Positions 20,850-30,394 of a stretch of DNA of 64,000 nt are shown here, piece by piece. The notes under the pieces were generated by a model. That model saw nothing but the letters and a program-made list of their open reading frames with translations, was not told where the DNA came from and searched no databases. The DNA is taken from positions 248,001-312,000 of the forward strand of contig JADFAD010000001.1 in the NCBI GenBank assembly GCA_015665455.1, in the 5' to 3' direction. This stretch comes from Oceanospirillaceae bacterium. GTDB lineage: Bacteria; Pseudomonadota; Gammaproteobacteria; Pseudomonadales; Litoribrevibacteraceae. The number at the start of each line of letters is the position of its first letter. Position 1 is the stretch's first letter. The translations under genes were made by a program, and so were the position numbers.

Positions 20850-21908
20850 ATGACCGTTTCTCAGCGCTGGTTTTTCTTAGTTTTATTTCTTGTTATTTTT
20901 GCACTCTTATATAGCTTACAACCTATTCTGATGCCGTTTCTTTTAGGCGCATTGATCGCCTATTTGGGAGATCCCTTAGTTGATCGTTTGGAAACGGTAA
21001 AATGCCCAAGAGCGGTGGGGGTTAGTTTGGTTTTTACTGGCTTTACTTTGTTCAGCGTCTTGGCGTTATTGCTGGTTGTTCCTAGTTTAATTAAGCAAAT
21101 AGAGGTATTAAGAGGGACAATTCCGAGTGCTGTGCAATGGATTGAGAACATTGCTGCCCCTTGGTTGGCTAATAATCTTGGCTGGCAGCTTGAAAATTTA
21201 ACGACAGGCAATATTCGACAGGCCGTTCAAAATAAGCTTTCAGGTCATGGTAGCCTCTTAGCTTCGATTGCTGCGCAAGTAACTTCGTCCAGTTTGTCCA
21301 TGTTAGTGTGGTTGGCTAACTTATTATTGGTACCAGTGGTGTCTTTCTACTTGATGCGTGACTGGGACATTATTATTCAGCGTATACATAACCTATTGCC
21401 TCGAAACTTGGAAAAAACCATTACTTATTTAGCCACTGAAAGTAATGAGGTGCTTGGTGCATTTTTAAAAGGCCAGATGATGGTCATGATGGCACTAGGT
21501 GTTATGTATTCCATTGGTCTTTGGATTGTAGGGCTTGATTTAGCGTTATTAATTGGTATGGTTGCGGGGCTTTCTAGCATTGTGCCGTATTTAGGCTTTG
21601 TGGTTGGGATTGGTGCTGCATTAATTGCTGCTGTATTCCAATTTAATGAATGGCTACCTCTCGTGTATGTTTGTTTGGTGTTTGGTATAGGCCAAGTACT
21701 TGAAAGTGTATTACTCACCCCCATATTGGTTGGGGATAAGATTGGTTTGCACCCAGTTGCTGTAATTTTTGCTATTATGGCGGGCGGACAGTTATTTGGT
21801 TTTGTTGGTGTGTTGTTGGCTTTACCGGTTGCTGCAGTGGTGATGGTAATCTTACGTTTTGCATATCAAGGTTATAAGAGCAGTCATTTTTACCATGCTC
21901 AACAATAA
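20850..21908 (+). CDS. AI-2E family transporter (PerM-like permease)
   Basis: This is a member of the PerM/TqsA superfamily of inner-membrane permeases with seven or eight helices. I choose ATG 20850 over the in-frame GTG 20844 because the AAGGAAG ribosome-binding site (20838-20844) fits it, giving 352 residues. Conserved elements are LMPFLLGALIAYLGDPLVDRLE near the N-terminus and GQVLESVLLTPILVG and HPVAVIFAIMAGG near the C-terminus. The substrate is unknown; AI-2 export is proven only for TqsA. It precedes hda by 29 bases. Confidence 0.9.
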   Translation: MTVSQRWFFLVLFLVIFALLYSLQPILMPFLLGALIAYLGDPLVDRLETVKCPRAVGVSLVFTGFTLFSVLALLLVVPSLIKQIEVLRGTIPSAVQWIENIAAPWLANNLGWQLENLTTGNIRQAVQNKLSGHGSLLASIAAQVTSSSLSMLVWLANLLLVPVVSFYLMRDWDIIIQRIHNLLPRNLEKTITYLATESNEVLGAFLKGQMMVMMALGVMYSIGLWIVGLDLALLIGMVAGLSSIVPYLGFVVGIGAALIAAVFQFNEWLPLVYVCLVFGIGQVLESVLLTPILVGDKIGLHPVAVIFAIMAGGQLFGFVGVLLALPVAAVVMVILRFAYQGYKSSHFYHAQQ

Positions 21909-21937
21909 TTAATTTTTCAAAAGATGAATTGAAGAGA

Positions 21938-22660
21938 ATGACAACTTCTCGAGTAGTACAGCTTCCGCTGGAAATTCAACTTAAGCAAGAATCCAACTTT
22001 GAAAGTTTTTGGGTTGGTGATAATGCATCTGTTTTTGAAACCATGAAAATGATGGCGGAAGGCTTTAATTCGCCACAAGCTTTTCATGAAACCAACTATT
22101 TTCTTTGGGGTGCTGAAGGTGTTGGGAAAACCCACCTCCTTCAAGCGGTGTGTAATCGAGCCGCAGAATTAGATATTGACTGTGCGTATTTACCTCTTGC
22201 TGAACTATTAAGTTATGGTCCTGAAGTTCTTCAGGGGCTTGAAACCATGCGTTTGGTTTGTCTTGATGATATTCATCAGATTATAGGCCGCAGGGAATGG
22301 CAAGTAGCGATATTTCATCTGTTTAATAAATTACGTGATCAAGGTTATTCTCTGGTCGTTTCGAGCGATCAGGCTGCGATGCATATTCCACTTGAGTTAG
22401 CTGATCTGAAGTCTCGATTGAGCTGGGGATTAACTTTCAAGCTAGACCCTTTGTCAGAGCAGGGCGCACGAGAGTTGCTTATTGATCAATCTTTAAAGCG
22501 TGGCTTGCAGATGTCTGAAGAGGTGGCTGATTATATTATCAGCCGTGATCGTCGTTCCGCGCCAGAGCTACTTGAAACGCTTGATAAATTGGATTTCGCC
22601 AGCTTGTCGGCCAAACGAAAGTTAACTCGACCTTTTGTAAAAGAAGTACTTGGCTGGTGA
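21938..22660 (+). CDS. hda: DnaA inactivator Hda
   Basis: Hda is a DnaA-like AAA+ protein that, with the DNA-loaded beta clamp, stimulates hydrolysis of DnaA-bound ATP to prevent re-initiation. The 240-residue product has a clamp-binding motif near the N-terminus (QLPLEI), Walker A GAEGVGKTH, Walker B VCLDDIH, and sensor/arginine-finger segments (LKSRLSWGLTF). It lacks the C-terminal DNA-binding domain of DnaA. An upstream in-frame TTG at 21929 is an alternative start. Its stop overlaps a possible GTG start of murI. Confidence 0.93.
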   Translation: MTTSRVVQLPLEIQLKQESNFESFWVGDNASVFETMKMMAEGFNSPQAFHETNYFLWGAEGVGKTHLLQAVCNRAAELDIDCAYLPLAELLSYGPEVLQGLETMRLVCLDDIHQIIGRREWQVAIFHLFNKLRDQGYSLVVSSDQAAMHIPLELADLKSRLSWGLTFKLDPLSEQGARELLIDQSLKRGLQMSEEVADYIISRDRRSAPELLETLDKLDFASLSAKRKLTRPFVKEVLGW

Positions 22661-22662
22661 CA

Positions 22663-23508
22663 ATGAGCGCAAGTGAGTCTGATTCAGGGGGGGCAGATAA
22701 TACTGAAACCCTGGATTCAAATGTTCGAGTTCTGTTGATTGATTCAGGCATTGGCGGTCTTAGTGTTTTTCAGTGTCTAGCCAAAAAAATGCCTTACTTA
22801 AATATTGATTACTTTTGTGATCATGAGTTTTTTCCTTACGGCACTAAAACACCAGATTCACTCATAACTCGACTTCAGAAGGTTGTTGAGACGCTTCTTT
22901 CGACGCGCCCTTATGACCTTGTTGTTATTGCATGTAATACGGCAAGCACTGTGGTTCTTCCGGTCTTAAGAGCGACGTTTGATGTCCCGTTTGTGGGTGT
23001 CGTACCTGCAATTAAGCCAGCCTGTCAAATGTCTAAAACGCGTAAAGTGGGACTGCTTGCCACAGAAGGCACTGTCACTCGAGAATACACGCATAACTTA
23101 ATTGAAGAGTTTGGCTGCGATGTTGAACTGACCTTGATAGGCAGTTGTGAGTTAGTACTGGAAGCAGAGAAAAAGTTATCCGGACAATCGGTTAATATTG
23201 ATATTCTAAGAGCAGCACTCAAGCCTTTTAAAGCGTTAGAAATTGATACTATTGTTTTAGGCTGTACGCATTTTCCATTATTAATGGATGAGCTTAATGA
23301 GGTTGTTGACTGGCCAGTACAGTGGATAGATTCAGGCAAGGCCATTGCGTGTCGAGTTGAATGCTTATTGAGAAACGATCTTAAAATAAAAGAATTTGAA
23401 CCTGTTGACGCGATTTATCGATTCTATAATACCAATGAAAGCTCAGCTTCTGATTTGGTTAACTTCCCTATTTCTTTTTCAGACCATCAAAGGATCATAA
23501 TTCAGTAA
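22663..23508 (+). CDS. murI: glutamate racemase
   Basis: MurI interconverts L- and D-glutamate to supply D-glutamate for peptidoglycan. The ~281-residue product has the paired catalytic cysteines in ACNTAST and LGCTHFPLL and the DSGIGGLSVF phosphate-like loop. The acidic N-terminal leader (SASESDSGGADNTE) is longer than usual and unlikely to be part of the fold. GTG 22657 is an alternative start that would overlap hda. Translational coupling to hda is likely. Confidence 0.95.
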   Translation: MSASESDSGGADNTETLDSNVRVLLIDSGIGGLSVFQCLAKKMPYLNIDYFCDHEFFPYGTKTPDSLITRLQKVVETLLSTRPYDLVVIACNTASTVVLPVLRATFDVPFVGVVPAIKPACQMSKTRKVGLLATEGTVTREYTHNLIEEFGCDVELTLIGSCELVLEAEKKLSGQSVNIDILRAALKPFKALEIDTIVLGCTHFPLLMDELNEVVDWPVQWIDSGKAIACRVECLLRNDLKIKEFEPVDAIYRFYNTNESSASDLVNFPISFSDHQRIIIQ

Positions 23509-23583
23509 CGAATATTGAATTATGACCTCTATGATCGTATTTAATATTTCAGCTGTTTCATTAACTTCTGGTTCTGTTCAACG

Positions 23584-26500
23584 TTATTGAACGATCGTAT
23601 CTTCCTGATGGCTAAAGTATTTACCGAGTAGGTCTTGAAGTGTGTTCATAGTTACTGGTTTTGGAATGAAATCATCCATGCCTGCTTCAATGCACCTGCG
23701 TTTGTCACCCTCGATGGTATTTGCCGTCAGGGCAATAATTAGGTTTTTTCCACCTAGTTCGGCTTCTTTTTCCCTAATTTTTCTTGTTGCTTCGAAGCCA
23801 TCCATAATTGGCATTTGGCAGTCCATGAGGATGACATCGTAGTTGTGATGAAACATTTCCAGTGCTTTCGTACCGTCTTCAGCAAGGACAACCTCACAGC
23901 CTAGCTTCTCGAGTATTCGAGTGGCGACGCGCTGGTTAACGGGGTTGTCTTCGACCAACAAAATGGATATTTCGAAATTAGCATCCACCCTGACGCTGTC
24001 GGGGTTTAATAAGTTTGCTTGTTCGATGATATCCGCTTTTGTTAATGGTTGTGATGTTCTGTTTTCTTGAATATGCAATCGCTCAAGCATGGGCTCAAGA
24101 ATGCTGTAGCGATAAACTTTTGAATAACAGCCATCAAAGAGCGCTGGGTCTAAACTGCTTGGTAAGGTGTCGTTTTGTGCGCTATTCGCGAATAATACTC
24201 GGGTTTTTCCTATCAGCTCCTGGTATTTTGAAAGAAGGTGATTAACACAGTCGTAGTCAAAATCGTCTGAGATATGGATGAGAGATATCGAGTTTGATAC
24301 ATCGTCGTTGCGAGTGAGCAGTTCTTTAAGTTCTTCTTTGTTTTTAACCCAGTGGGCCGTCGCGCCTAGATGACGGAAGATCTCTCTTAGGGATTCAAGT
24401 TCATTGGTGTCGTTGCATGCTAAGCCAATGTGTTGACCTTGCAGTAGGCCTCGAGAGAAGGTTTCAAAAGATCCTTTAGGGGCAGCCAAAGGCAGATGTT
24501 GGCTGAAAGTGGAGCCTGTACCTTTTTGGCTTTCTACGCTGATACGCCCGCCCATGAGTTCGGCCAGTTGTCTGGATATTGTTAAACCTAAACCTGTTCC
24601 TCCAAAGCGACGAGTGGTTGAGCTGTCTTCTTGAGTGAACACCTTGAATATATCTGAAAGCTTTTGAGTGCTGATTCCGTGGCCTGTATCGATCACTTCG
24701 ATAACAACAGGAACTTTATTCGACATAGGTCTGACTTGAACGGACTTATCTCGTTTTACGTGAATCAGTACATGACCTTCGTCTGTGAACTTAATCGCAT
24801 TCGAGCAGAGGTTTAAAATGATTTGTTTAATGCGAACGTAATCACCGATAAGGTCTTTCTGTAGATCCGGTTGTATTCGGGTGTCGAGGCTGACATTTTT
24901 TTCTGCAGCTCGTACATTCAATAAAGACGTAACGTCCTCAACCAGTTTGACCAAATTGAACGGTAGGATTTCAATTTGTAATTTACCGGCTTCAATTTTA
25001 GAGAAATCTAAGATGTCATTAAGGATATTAAGCAGTGTGGACGCTGAGTTGTTGATGGTCGTGACGTATTCTTTTTGTTCTGAGTTTAATGTGGTTTTTT
25101 GAAGAACGGACGCCATTCCGAGAATCCCGTTCATCGGGGTTCTTAATTCATGAGACATGTTCGCAAGAAACATGCTTTTGGTTTTGTTTGCCGCCTCAGC
25201 AGCTCTTTTTGATTCTATGAGTGCTTTCTCAGCCCGTTTTTGAGCCGTTACGTCTTTGCTGACACAGTAAATAATATTTTCGCCACGGAAGACCATGGCG
25301 ATCATGGAAAGATCAATGATGGATATATCGTCTTGTTTCGGCGCAAGGAAGTTCAGTTCTCTTTGGGCAGAACCATTGCTGGATGCTTCATCCACTAAAT
25401 TATTTATTTCTTCGGTTCTATCTTCATTACTTATATTGGGTGCAATCAATAGTTCGCCAAGGTTGATGCCATTAATGTCAGTCTCATTGGTTTTTAGAAG
25501 CAATTGCGCAGATCGGTTATGGTCCATTATTTCGTGATTGTGAATTAAGAAAATAGGGTCACTGGAAGCATGACAGACTTCTAAAAATTTATTTTCACTG
25601 TGTTCCAACGCAATGTTCATAGATTCACGTTCATCAATCACTTGATTCAGGTGAATAGCAACTTCACTGATTTCGTCATTGCCGTAAACAGACACCTTAT
25701 TTGAAAAGTGCCCTCGGCTGGCGTAGCTCGAAAGTGTTTTGTTGATGGAACCCAGTGTGCTTGATGCCCTTGATACAAGTAAGTATCCCAGCCACAAAGA
25801 GCCTATGATCGATAACAAAGTAACAATGACATAGCGAACAAGTTGGTGCCTTGCGCTGTCTGACAAATCAATGATTTCACTGAGTGCTTGCTGGCTAATG
25901 ATTTGTCTGATGTTGTGAATATGAGAACTTTTTTGCTGGGATAGAGCATACCAATCTCGCAAATCAAACGTTAGGGCGGCCGTTTTAAGTTCTGTTAGAG
26001 AAAGGCTTAATTCGCTGATCCAGAAACTGGCATCAGATTTGTCTTCAAGCTCATTACAACCATTTAATAAGGTATTTAATTGCCTGATAGCAGACTTTTC
26101 AGCCGCTTTTGTTTTAGAAAGAAAGCGGTATTTGTCGAGAAGAATATAAATACGGCTGCTTGAAGATTGGATCAGAGGGGATATTTCACTGCCTTCTTGC
26201 ACTAATTGACAAAGGTTGTACCAAGAGCGCGTTTGTAGAATGTGTTCCAGTTGCTGAATGATTTCTACTTTTGCAGGCAAATTGAGCATCTGGTCTCGTA
26301 ATTCGTTAATGTTCTGAGATGCAGCTTGGCTTTCACTGCCGTAGAGCATGTTTTTTTGTTTTTCAGTCGCAAGCTCAAAATGAAAATCGTCATAAAGGGC
26401 GTTTTGAACCAACATGTTAGTTTGGAGAAATTTGATCTCATCATTCTTTTCGTCCGGCGTTCCCATGAAGGTAAGGCCGTGTGCTGTTTCTAAGCTGACT

Positions 26501-27126
26501 TGTTCTTCAATTCTGGCTAATAAGTTAACAACATTTGTTTTTTGTAGAACCGAAGGGTCATGGTTGGTGGATGTAATGGCTTTGACCAAATACAACGCGG
26601 TTTGAATGATGTCTGAAAAGAAGTAAAAGTAATCACTGTTTGGGTTTTTATTGTCAAAACCGGCACGCACATCACGAATGGACTCAAGGTCAAAGATAAG
26701 TTGGTTTAAATCGTTGATTGGGTCGTTTACCCTTCGATAAGGATCAAGGCTTCTCGGGTCTTTAAAGCGCTTGCTGATTTCGCTGCGTTTAATGAATTGT
26801 TCAAGCTGATGAATGGCATTATCTACGACTTTTCGATGGCGCAGTAAGGCTGCTTGGTAGCTTGTGTCGTTGGTGATTTCATACGTACGGCTTAATGTCC
26901 GTTCCGTCTGTAAACCACTGACAATGGAATAGATGTAATCAATGGCATGGAAATCCGTCGCTGTTGTCGAGAAATCTTGATAAACATCGTATCTTTCATC
27001 GATGGCTTTAACTGCAAAGGCAAGAAGGGTGATTCCTGGTAGCAATACAATTAGGGCGAGCTTATAGCGTATTTTAAGGTTGTTAAACCAATTCATCCCT
27101 GGGTTCTCTTGATTGAGTTCTATCAA
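23584..27126 (-). CDS. NIT-domain hybrid sensor histidine kinase/response regulator
   Basis: This 1180-residue membrane-bound hybrid kinase has an N-terminal transmembrane helix (about residues 18-40), a periplasmic helical NIT (nitrate/nitrite-sensing type) domain beginning with an SGLQTERTLS segment, and a second transmembrane helix near 430-455. A HAMP domain follows, then a PAS domain (about 515-640). The HisKA domain has phospho-acceptor H659 in SHELRTPMNG, followed by the ATPase domain with GTGLGLTIS. A degenerate receiver lies near 870-1000. A canonical receiver near 1050-1165 has D1102 in LMDCQMPIMDG. No Hpt domain is present, so a separate phosphotransfer protein is expected. The true signal is unknown; nitrate is only suggested by the NIT name. 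Confidence 0.9.
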   Translation of the reverse strand: MIELNQENPGMNWFNNLKIRYKLALIVLLPGITLLAFAVKAIDERYDVYQDFSTTATDFHAIDYIYSIVSGLQTERTLSRTYEITNDTSYQAALLRHRKVVDNAIHQLEQFIKRSEISKRFKDPRSLDPYRRVNDPINDLNQLIFDLESIRDVRAGFDNKNPNSDYFYFFSDIIQTALYLVKAITSTNHDPSVLQKTNVVNLLARIEEQVSLETAHGLTFMGTPDEKNDEIKFLQTNMLVQNALYDDFHFELATEKQKNMLYGSESQAASQNINELRDQMLNLPAKVEIIQQLEHILQTRSWYNLCQLVQEGSEISPLIQSSSSRIYILLDKYRFLSKTKAAEKSAIRQLNTLLNGCNELEDKSDASFWISELSLSLTELKTAALTFDLRDWYALSQQKSSHIHNIRQIISQQALSEIIDLSDSARHQLVRYVIVTLLSIIGSLWLGYLLVSRASSTLGSINKTLSSYASRGHFSNKVSVYGNDEISEVAIHLNQVIDERESMNIALEHSENKFLEVCHASSDPIFLIHNHEIMDHNRSAQLLLKTNETDINGINLGELLIAPNISNEDRTEEINNLVDEASSNGSAQRELNFLAPKQDDISIIDLSMIAMVFRGENIIYCVSKDVTAQKRAEKALIESKRAAEAANKTKSMFLANMSHELRTPMNGILGMASVLQKTTLNSEQKEYVTTINNSASTLLNILNDILDFSKIEAGKLQIEILPFNLVKLVEDVTSLLNVRAAEKNVSLDTRIQPDLQKDLIGDYVRIKQIILNLCSNAIKFTDEGHVLIHVKRDKSVQVRPMSNKVPVVIEVIDTGHGISTQKLSDIFKVFTQEDSSTTRRFGGTGLGLTISRQLAELMGGRISVESQKGTGSTFSQHLPLAAPKGSFETFSRGLLQGQHIGLACNDTNELESLREIFRHLGATAHWVKNKEELKELLTRNDDVSNSISLIHISDDFDYDCVNHLLSKYQELIGKTRVLFANSAQNDTLPSSLDPALFDGCYSKVYRYSILEPMLERLHIQENRTSQPLTKADIIEQANLLNPDSVRVDANFEISILLVEDNPVNQRVATRILEKLGCEVVLAEDGTKALEMFHHNYDVILMDCQMPIMDGFEATRKIREKEAELGGKNLIIALTANTIEGDKRRCIEAGMDDFIPKPVTMNTLQDLLGKYFSHQEDTIVQ

Positions 27127-27508
27127 TGCAGCTAAAAGCTACGTATATCCATCCTTGATAGTGCTGACCATTATTATTGTATTGATCTTAGTATAGGCAA
27201 TGTCAGCATTAGTGAAGCGTTGTTCTTGTAAATTTATTTGTTTTTATATGGTTGTTACCTATTCGCTTCGACAAAGTGATGGATATGCATCTAAATGAAG
27301 CAGTAGAGGCTATTTTTTATCCACTCTGAAACTGGTGACGAATTATACGATTTTATTCACTGACTGGAAGCGCTTTTTTATAAGGGTTTGAGTCATTCGG
27401 TTATAAAAGGTAAAGTGCTGGCTTTTCTTCATAGAATTACCTGCTCGGTTGCACGTAGTTATCTTGTTCTCGACGACTACTAAAACATAATGATAAAGAG
27501 ATTAAAGC
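27127..27508. other. intergenic gap between the sensor kinase and argF
   Basis: This 382-base AT-rich gap lies between divergent genes and must hold both promoters. I see no open reading frame, tRNA or clear terminator. A degenerate ARG-box-like sequence near 27340-27365 was considered and not accepted. Confidence 0.5.
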
Positions 27509-28510
27509 ATGGCGTTTAATTTGAGAAATCGGCATTTTTTGAAATTGTTGGACTTTAACCAACAAGAAATTTCCTTTTTGTTGTCTTTGGCTGCTGAATT
27601 GAAAGCGGCAAAGTACGGTGGTTATGAACAGCCGCGTATGAAAGGTAAGCAAATTGCGTTGATTTTTGAAAAAAGCTCAACCCGAACGCGCTGTGCTTTT
27701 GAAGTTGCTGCCCAAGACCAAGGTGCTTTTGTTACCTATTTAGGCCCTAGCGGTTCTCAAATAGGCCAAAAAGAGTCAATGAAAGACACCGCACGTGTTC
27801 TTGGTCGTATGTACGATGGTATTCAATACCGTGGCTTTGGTCAGTCTATTGTTGAAGAGCTGGCTGAATACGCGGGTGTACCTGTATGGAATGGTCTAAC
27901 GGATGAATTTCATCCTACGCAAATCCTTGCTGACTTTTTAACCATGCAAGAGCATTCAACTAAGACGTTGGATCAAATGACGTTCTGTTATTTGGGGGAC
28001 GGCCGAAATAACATGGCGAACTCATTAATGGTGGGGGCAGCGATCATGGGATTGGATTTCAGAATAGCAGCCCCTAAGAGTTGTCAGCCGGAAGACGCGC
28101 TTATTGCAACGTGTCAGGAAATTGCTCGACAAGCAGGTGGTTCTATTCTAATCACTGAAGATGTTAAGTCGGGTGTGGAAGGTGCTGACTTCTTATACAC
28201 CGACGTTTGGGTGTCTATGGGTGAGCCTGAATCTGCATGGGCTGAGAGAATTAAATTGCTTGAGCCGTATCAGGTCAATCAAAAGGTTCTTGATTTAACA
28301 GGGAATGAACACGTTAAGTTCATGCATTGCCTGCCTGCATTTCATAACCGTGAAACGGTGGTTGGTGAAGAGATCTATCAGAAATTTGGTTTAGATGGAA
28401 TGGAAGTGACGGAAGAAGTCTTTGAGTCTCGCCATTCTATTGTTTTCGATCAGGCAGAAAATCGAATGCACAGCATTAAGGCCATCATGGTTGCAACTCT
28501 GGGTGAATAA
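27509..28510 (+). CDS. argF: ornithine carbamoyltransferase
   Basis: OTCase joins carbamoyl phosphate and ornithine to give citrulline in arginine synthesis. The 333-residue protein has the carbamoyl-phosphate motif STRTR at 57-61, HPTQ at 135-138 and the ornithine-site HCLP at 273-276. Length and motifs are also compatible with the catabolic enzyme. However, no arcA or arcC lies nearby, so the anabolic role is favoured. A phzF-like gene follows 24 bases downstream. Confidence 0.95.
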   Translation: MAFNLRNRHFLKLLDFNQQEISFLLSLAAELKAAKYGGYEQPRMKGKQIALIFEKSSTRTRCAFEVAAQDQGAFVTYLGPSGSQIGQKESMKDTARVLGRMYDGIQYRGFGQSIVEELAEYAGVPVWNGLTDEFHPTQILADFLTMQEHSTKTLDQMTFCYLGDGRNNMANSLMVGAAIMGLDFRIAAPKSCQPEDALIATCQEIARQAGGSILITEDVKSGVEGADFLYTDVWVSMGEPESAWAERIKLLEPYQVNQKVLDLTGNEHVKFMHCLPAFHNRETVVGEEIYQKFGLDGMEVTEEVFESRHSIVFDQAENRMHSIKAIMVATLGE

Positions 28511-28534
28511 GCACTCAGTTGAAGGAGTAGATAT

Positions 28535-29335
28535 ATGAATGATTGGCTGACGGTTTATCAAGTGGATGCTTTTACCGATCAAGTGTTTAAAGGCAACCCG
28601 GCTGCTGTTGTTCCTTTGGCTAAGTGGTTGCCGGACGAGATGCTTCAAAAAATCGCAGAAGAAAATAACCTGTCCGAAACTGCTTTTTTTAGTCCGGATG
28701 AATCAGGTGAACTCTTATTGCGTTGGTTTACGCCGGTAAGTGAAGTTCAATTGTGTGGGCATGCTACCTTAGCCACCGCGTATGTTTTGTTTGAAGAAAT
28801 GGGGTATTCGGACGACTCTATTGTGTTTAATACACTGCATAAAGGGAAGCTAACGGTAAGTCGTTCAGGCAAAGGATACGAGATGGTGTTTCCTAACTTG
28901 GATGCGGAGGTTGTTGAATCGGTACCGTCTGAAATCCTTAATGGTTTAGGCATCAACGTATCTGAAGTTTTGGTTTCTGATGATTACCTTGTCGTGTTGC
29001 CGACTCAAGAGGATGTTCTTGCTGTAACCCCTGATTTTCCGGAACTTGCGAAGTTGGATCGTCGCGGTGTAATTATTACTGCGCCTGGCAATGACGTCGA
29101 TTTTGTTTCACGTTACTTTGCTCCTTCTTACGGTGTTAATGAAGACCCTGTTACAGGTTCAGCTCATTGTATATCCGCCCCCTATTGGGCAAATAAGTTG
29201 GCTAAAACAGAGTTAACCGCAAAGCAGTTGTCGAAGAGAACAGGCGATTTAGTCTGTAGCGTGACCCCTGATTCAGTTACATTAAAAGGGCAGGCTGTCT
29301 TGTTTATGAAGGGATCCCTTTCCGTAAGCAGCTAG
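28535..29335 (+). CDS. PhzF family protein (isomerase/epimerase fold)
   Basis: PhzF-family proteins share the diaminopimelate-epimerase fold; PhzF itself isomerises a phenazine precursor, but most family members have unknown substrates. The 266-residue product has the conserved N-terminal YQVDAFTDQVFKGNPAAV. The catalytic glutamate is E48 in NNLSETAFF, and the GSAHCISAPYW segment lies near the C-terminus. A ribosome-binding site (GAAGGAG) precedes the ATG. No phenazine genes are near, so I do not assign that pathway. It is probably cotranscribed with argF and ends at a terminator. Confidence 0.92.
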   Translation: MNDWLTVYQVDAFTDQVFKGNPAAVVPLAKWLPDEMLQKIAEENNLSETAFFSPDESGELLLRWFTPVSEVQLCGHATLATAYVLFEEMGYSDDSIVFNTLHKGKLTVSRSGKGYEMVFPNLDAEVVESVPSEILNGLGINVSEVLVSDDYLVVLPTQEDVLAVTPDFPELAKLDRRGVIITAPGNDVDFVSRYFAPSYGVNEDPVTGSAHCISAPYWANKLAKTELTAKQLSKRTGDLVCSVTPDSVTLKGQAVLFMKGSLSVSS

Positions 29336-29782
29336 GCTTCCCCCTCTTCATTTAGATATAACGCTTTAAAACCATGCACTTAATATTAGGTGTGTGGTTT
29401 TTTCGTACTTTTCTTTCCTTTTTTTAGTAGTCCATTCCACTGATTCTTAGATCATAAAACGCCCATTACTAAAGCCAGTTCTCGTTCGTTGTCTAATTAG
29501 CTTGATTTATTTAAGTTTATTTACTTTAATTCAGTGCGGCTCATGATTTGTAACTCTAATGAAATGTAGTTACGGATGATGAGTTTAGTAGCTCTCTAAT
29601 AGGATAATAGAGTGCTAGAAATGGAACATGATTCAGTTTAGGCACTTACTTTAAGACATTAAATTACAGCTTAAGTTTCTTACTTCTGTTGTGGATAAGT
29701 AAGTTTATGAATGAATCGAAAATTTGAAATTCTGTGCATCGCTTTCTTTGCATCGCACTGTTTAAAAGTAAGAGGATTTACT
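29336..29782. other. intergenic gap before the DUF3015 gene
   Basis: This 447-base AT-rich gap contains the terminator of the argF-phzF unit near its start. The rest should hold the promoter of the DUF3015 gene, which I could not place. In-frame codons upstream of 29783 (from 29711) are open but lack signal-peptide character and are not taken as coding. Confidence 0.5.
29368..29403 (+). terminator. rho-independent terminator after the phzF-like gene
   Basis: A 12-bp stem with two G-U pairs (29368-29379 with 29390-29401) and an AT loop runs into a six-T tract at its 3' side. Confidence 0.8.
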
Positions 29783-30265
29783 ATGAAAAGATCTTTATTA
29801 GCAGCAAGTTTAGTGGCAGCTTCTTTCTCTGCATCAGCAGTTGTTCCTGGTGGCGACAGCTGTGGTTGGGGTAACATGTTGTTTGAAGGGCAGTCTGGTC
29901 TTCCTATGCATGTTGTTGCTTCTACAACTAACGGCACTTCAGGTAATGCTTCATTCGGTATGACTAGTGGAACCAATGGCTGTTCAGCTAACGGTACACT
30001 TACATACGGCGGCAACCCAATGATCGATCTTTCTAGCATCATGGGTGAGTTCTCAGAAGACGTTGCTCGTGGCCACGGTGATGCAATGACTACTGTTGCT
30101 GTTGCTTTGAAAATCGAAGCTCAAGACCGTCAAACGTTTGAGTCTGTAATGCATGAAAACTTTGCAGTGATTTTCCCTACAGAAAATGTAACTTCTGAAG
30201 AAGCAATGGCTGCTGTTTTAGAAGTAATGAAAGCTGATGCTCGTTTAAGCAAGTACGCTGCTTAA
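29783..30265 (+). CDS. DUF3015 family exported protein
   Basis: The function of DUF3015 is unknown. I place the start at ATG 29783, preceded by an AGAGG ribosome-binding site, which gives 160 residues with a typical Sec signal peptide (MKRSLLAASLVAASFSASA). The mature part begins with the family signature GGDSCGWGNMLFEG, then GLPMHVVASTTNGTSGN and a second cysteine in GTNGCS. The two cysteines may form a periplasmic disulfide. It lies directly upstream of the DUF4105 gene but is separated from it by a strong terminator. Confidence 0.9.
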   Translation: MKRSLLAASLVAASFSASAVVPGGDSCGWGNMLFEGQSGLPMHVVASTTNGTSGNASFGMTSGTNGCSANGTLTYGGNPMIDLSSIMGEFSEDVARGHGDAMTTVAVALKIEAQDRQTFESVMHENFAVIFPTENVTSEEAMAAVLEVMKADARLSKYAA

Positions 30266-30276
30266 TCATCAGTAAT

Positions 30277-30311
30277 AATAAAGAATGCCATTAATTTAGG
30301 CATTCTTTATT
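30277..30311 (+). terminator. terminator after the DUF3015 gene
   Basis: A perfect 13-bp stem (AATAAAGAATGCC / GGCATTCTTTATT) with a nine-base AT loop lies 12 bases past the stop codon. The stem is symmetric in its A and T flanks, so it could also work in the other direction. Confidence 0.85.
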
Positions 30312-30394
30312 CGCTATATTGTCATCTCTCGATTGCATAGTTATATGCATGATCTCCCTAGTTTATTTTTAAATCACACTTCGTTTTCTTACCT

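Noticed and set aside
27340-27365. ARG-box-like sequence upstream of argF
   Set aside because: Only one half-site (ATTCA) matches; the other half and the spacing do not fit the TGAAT-N4-ATTCA consensus.
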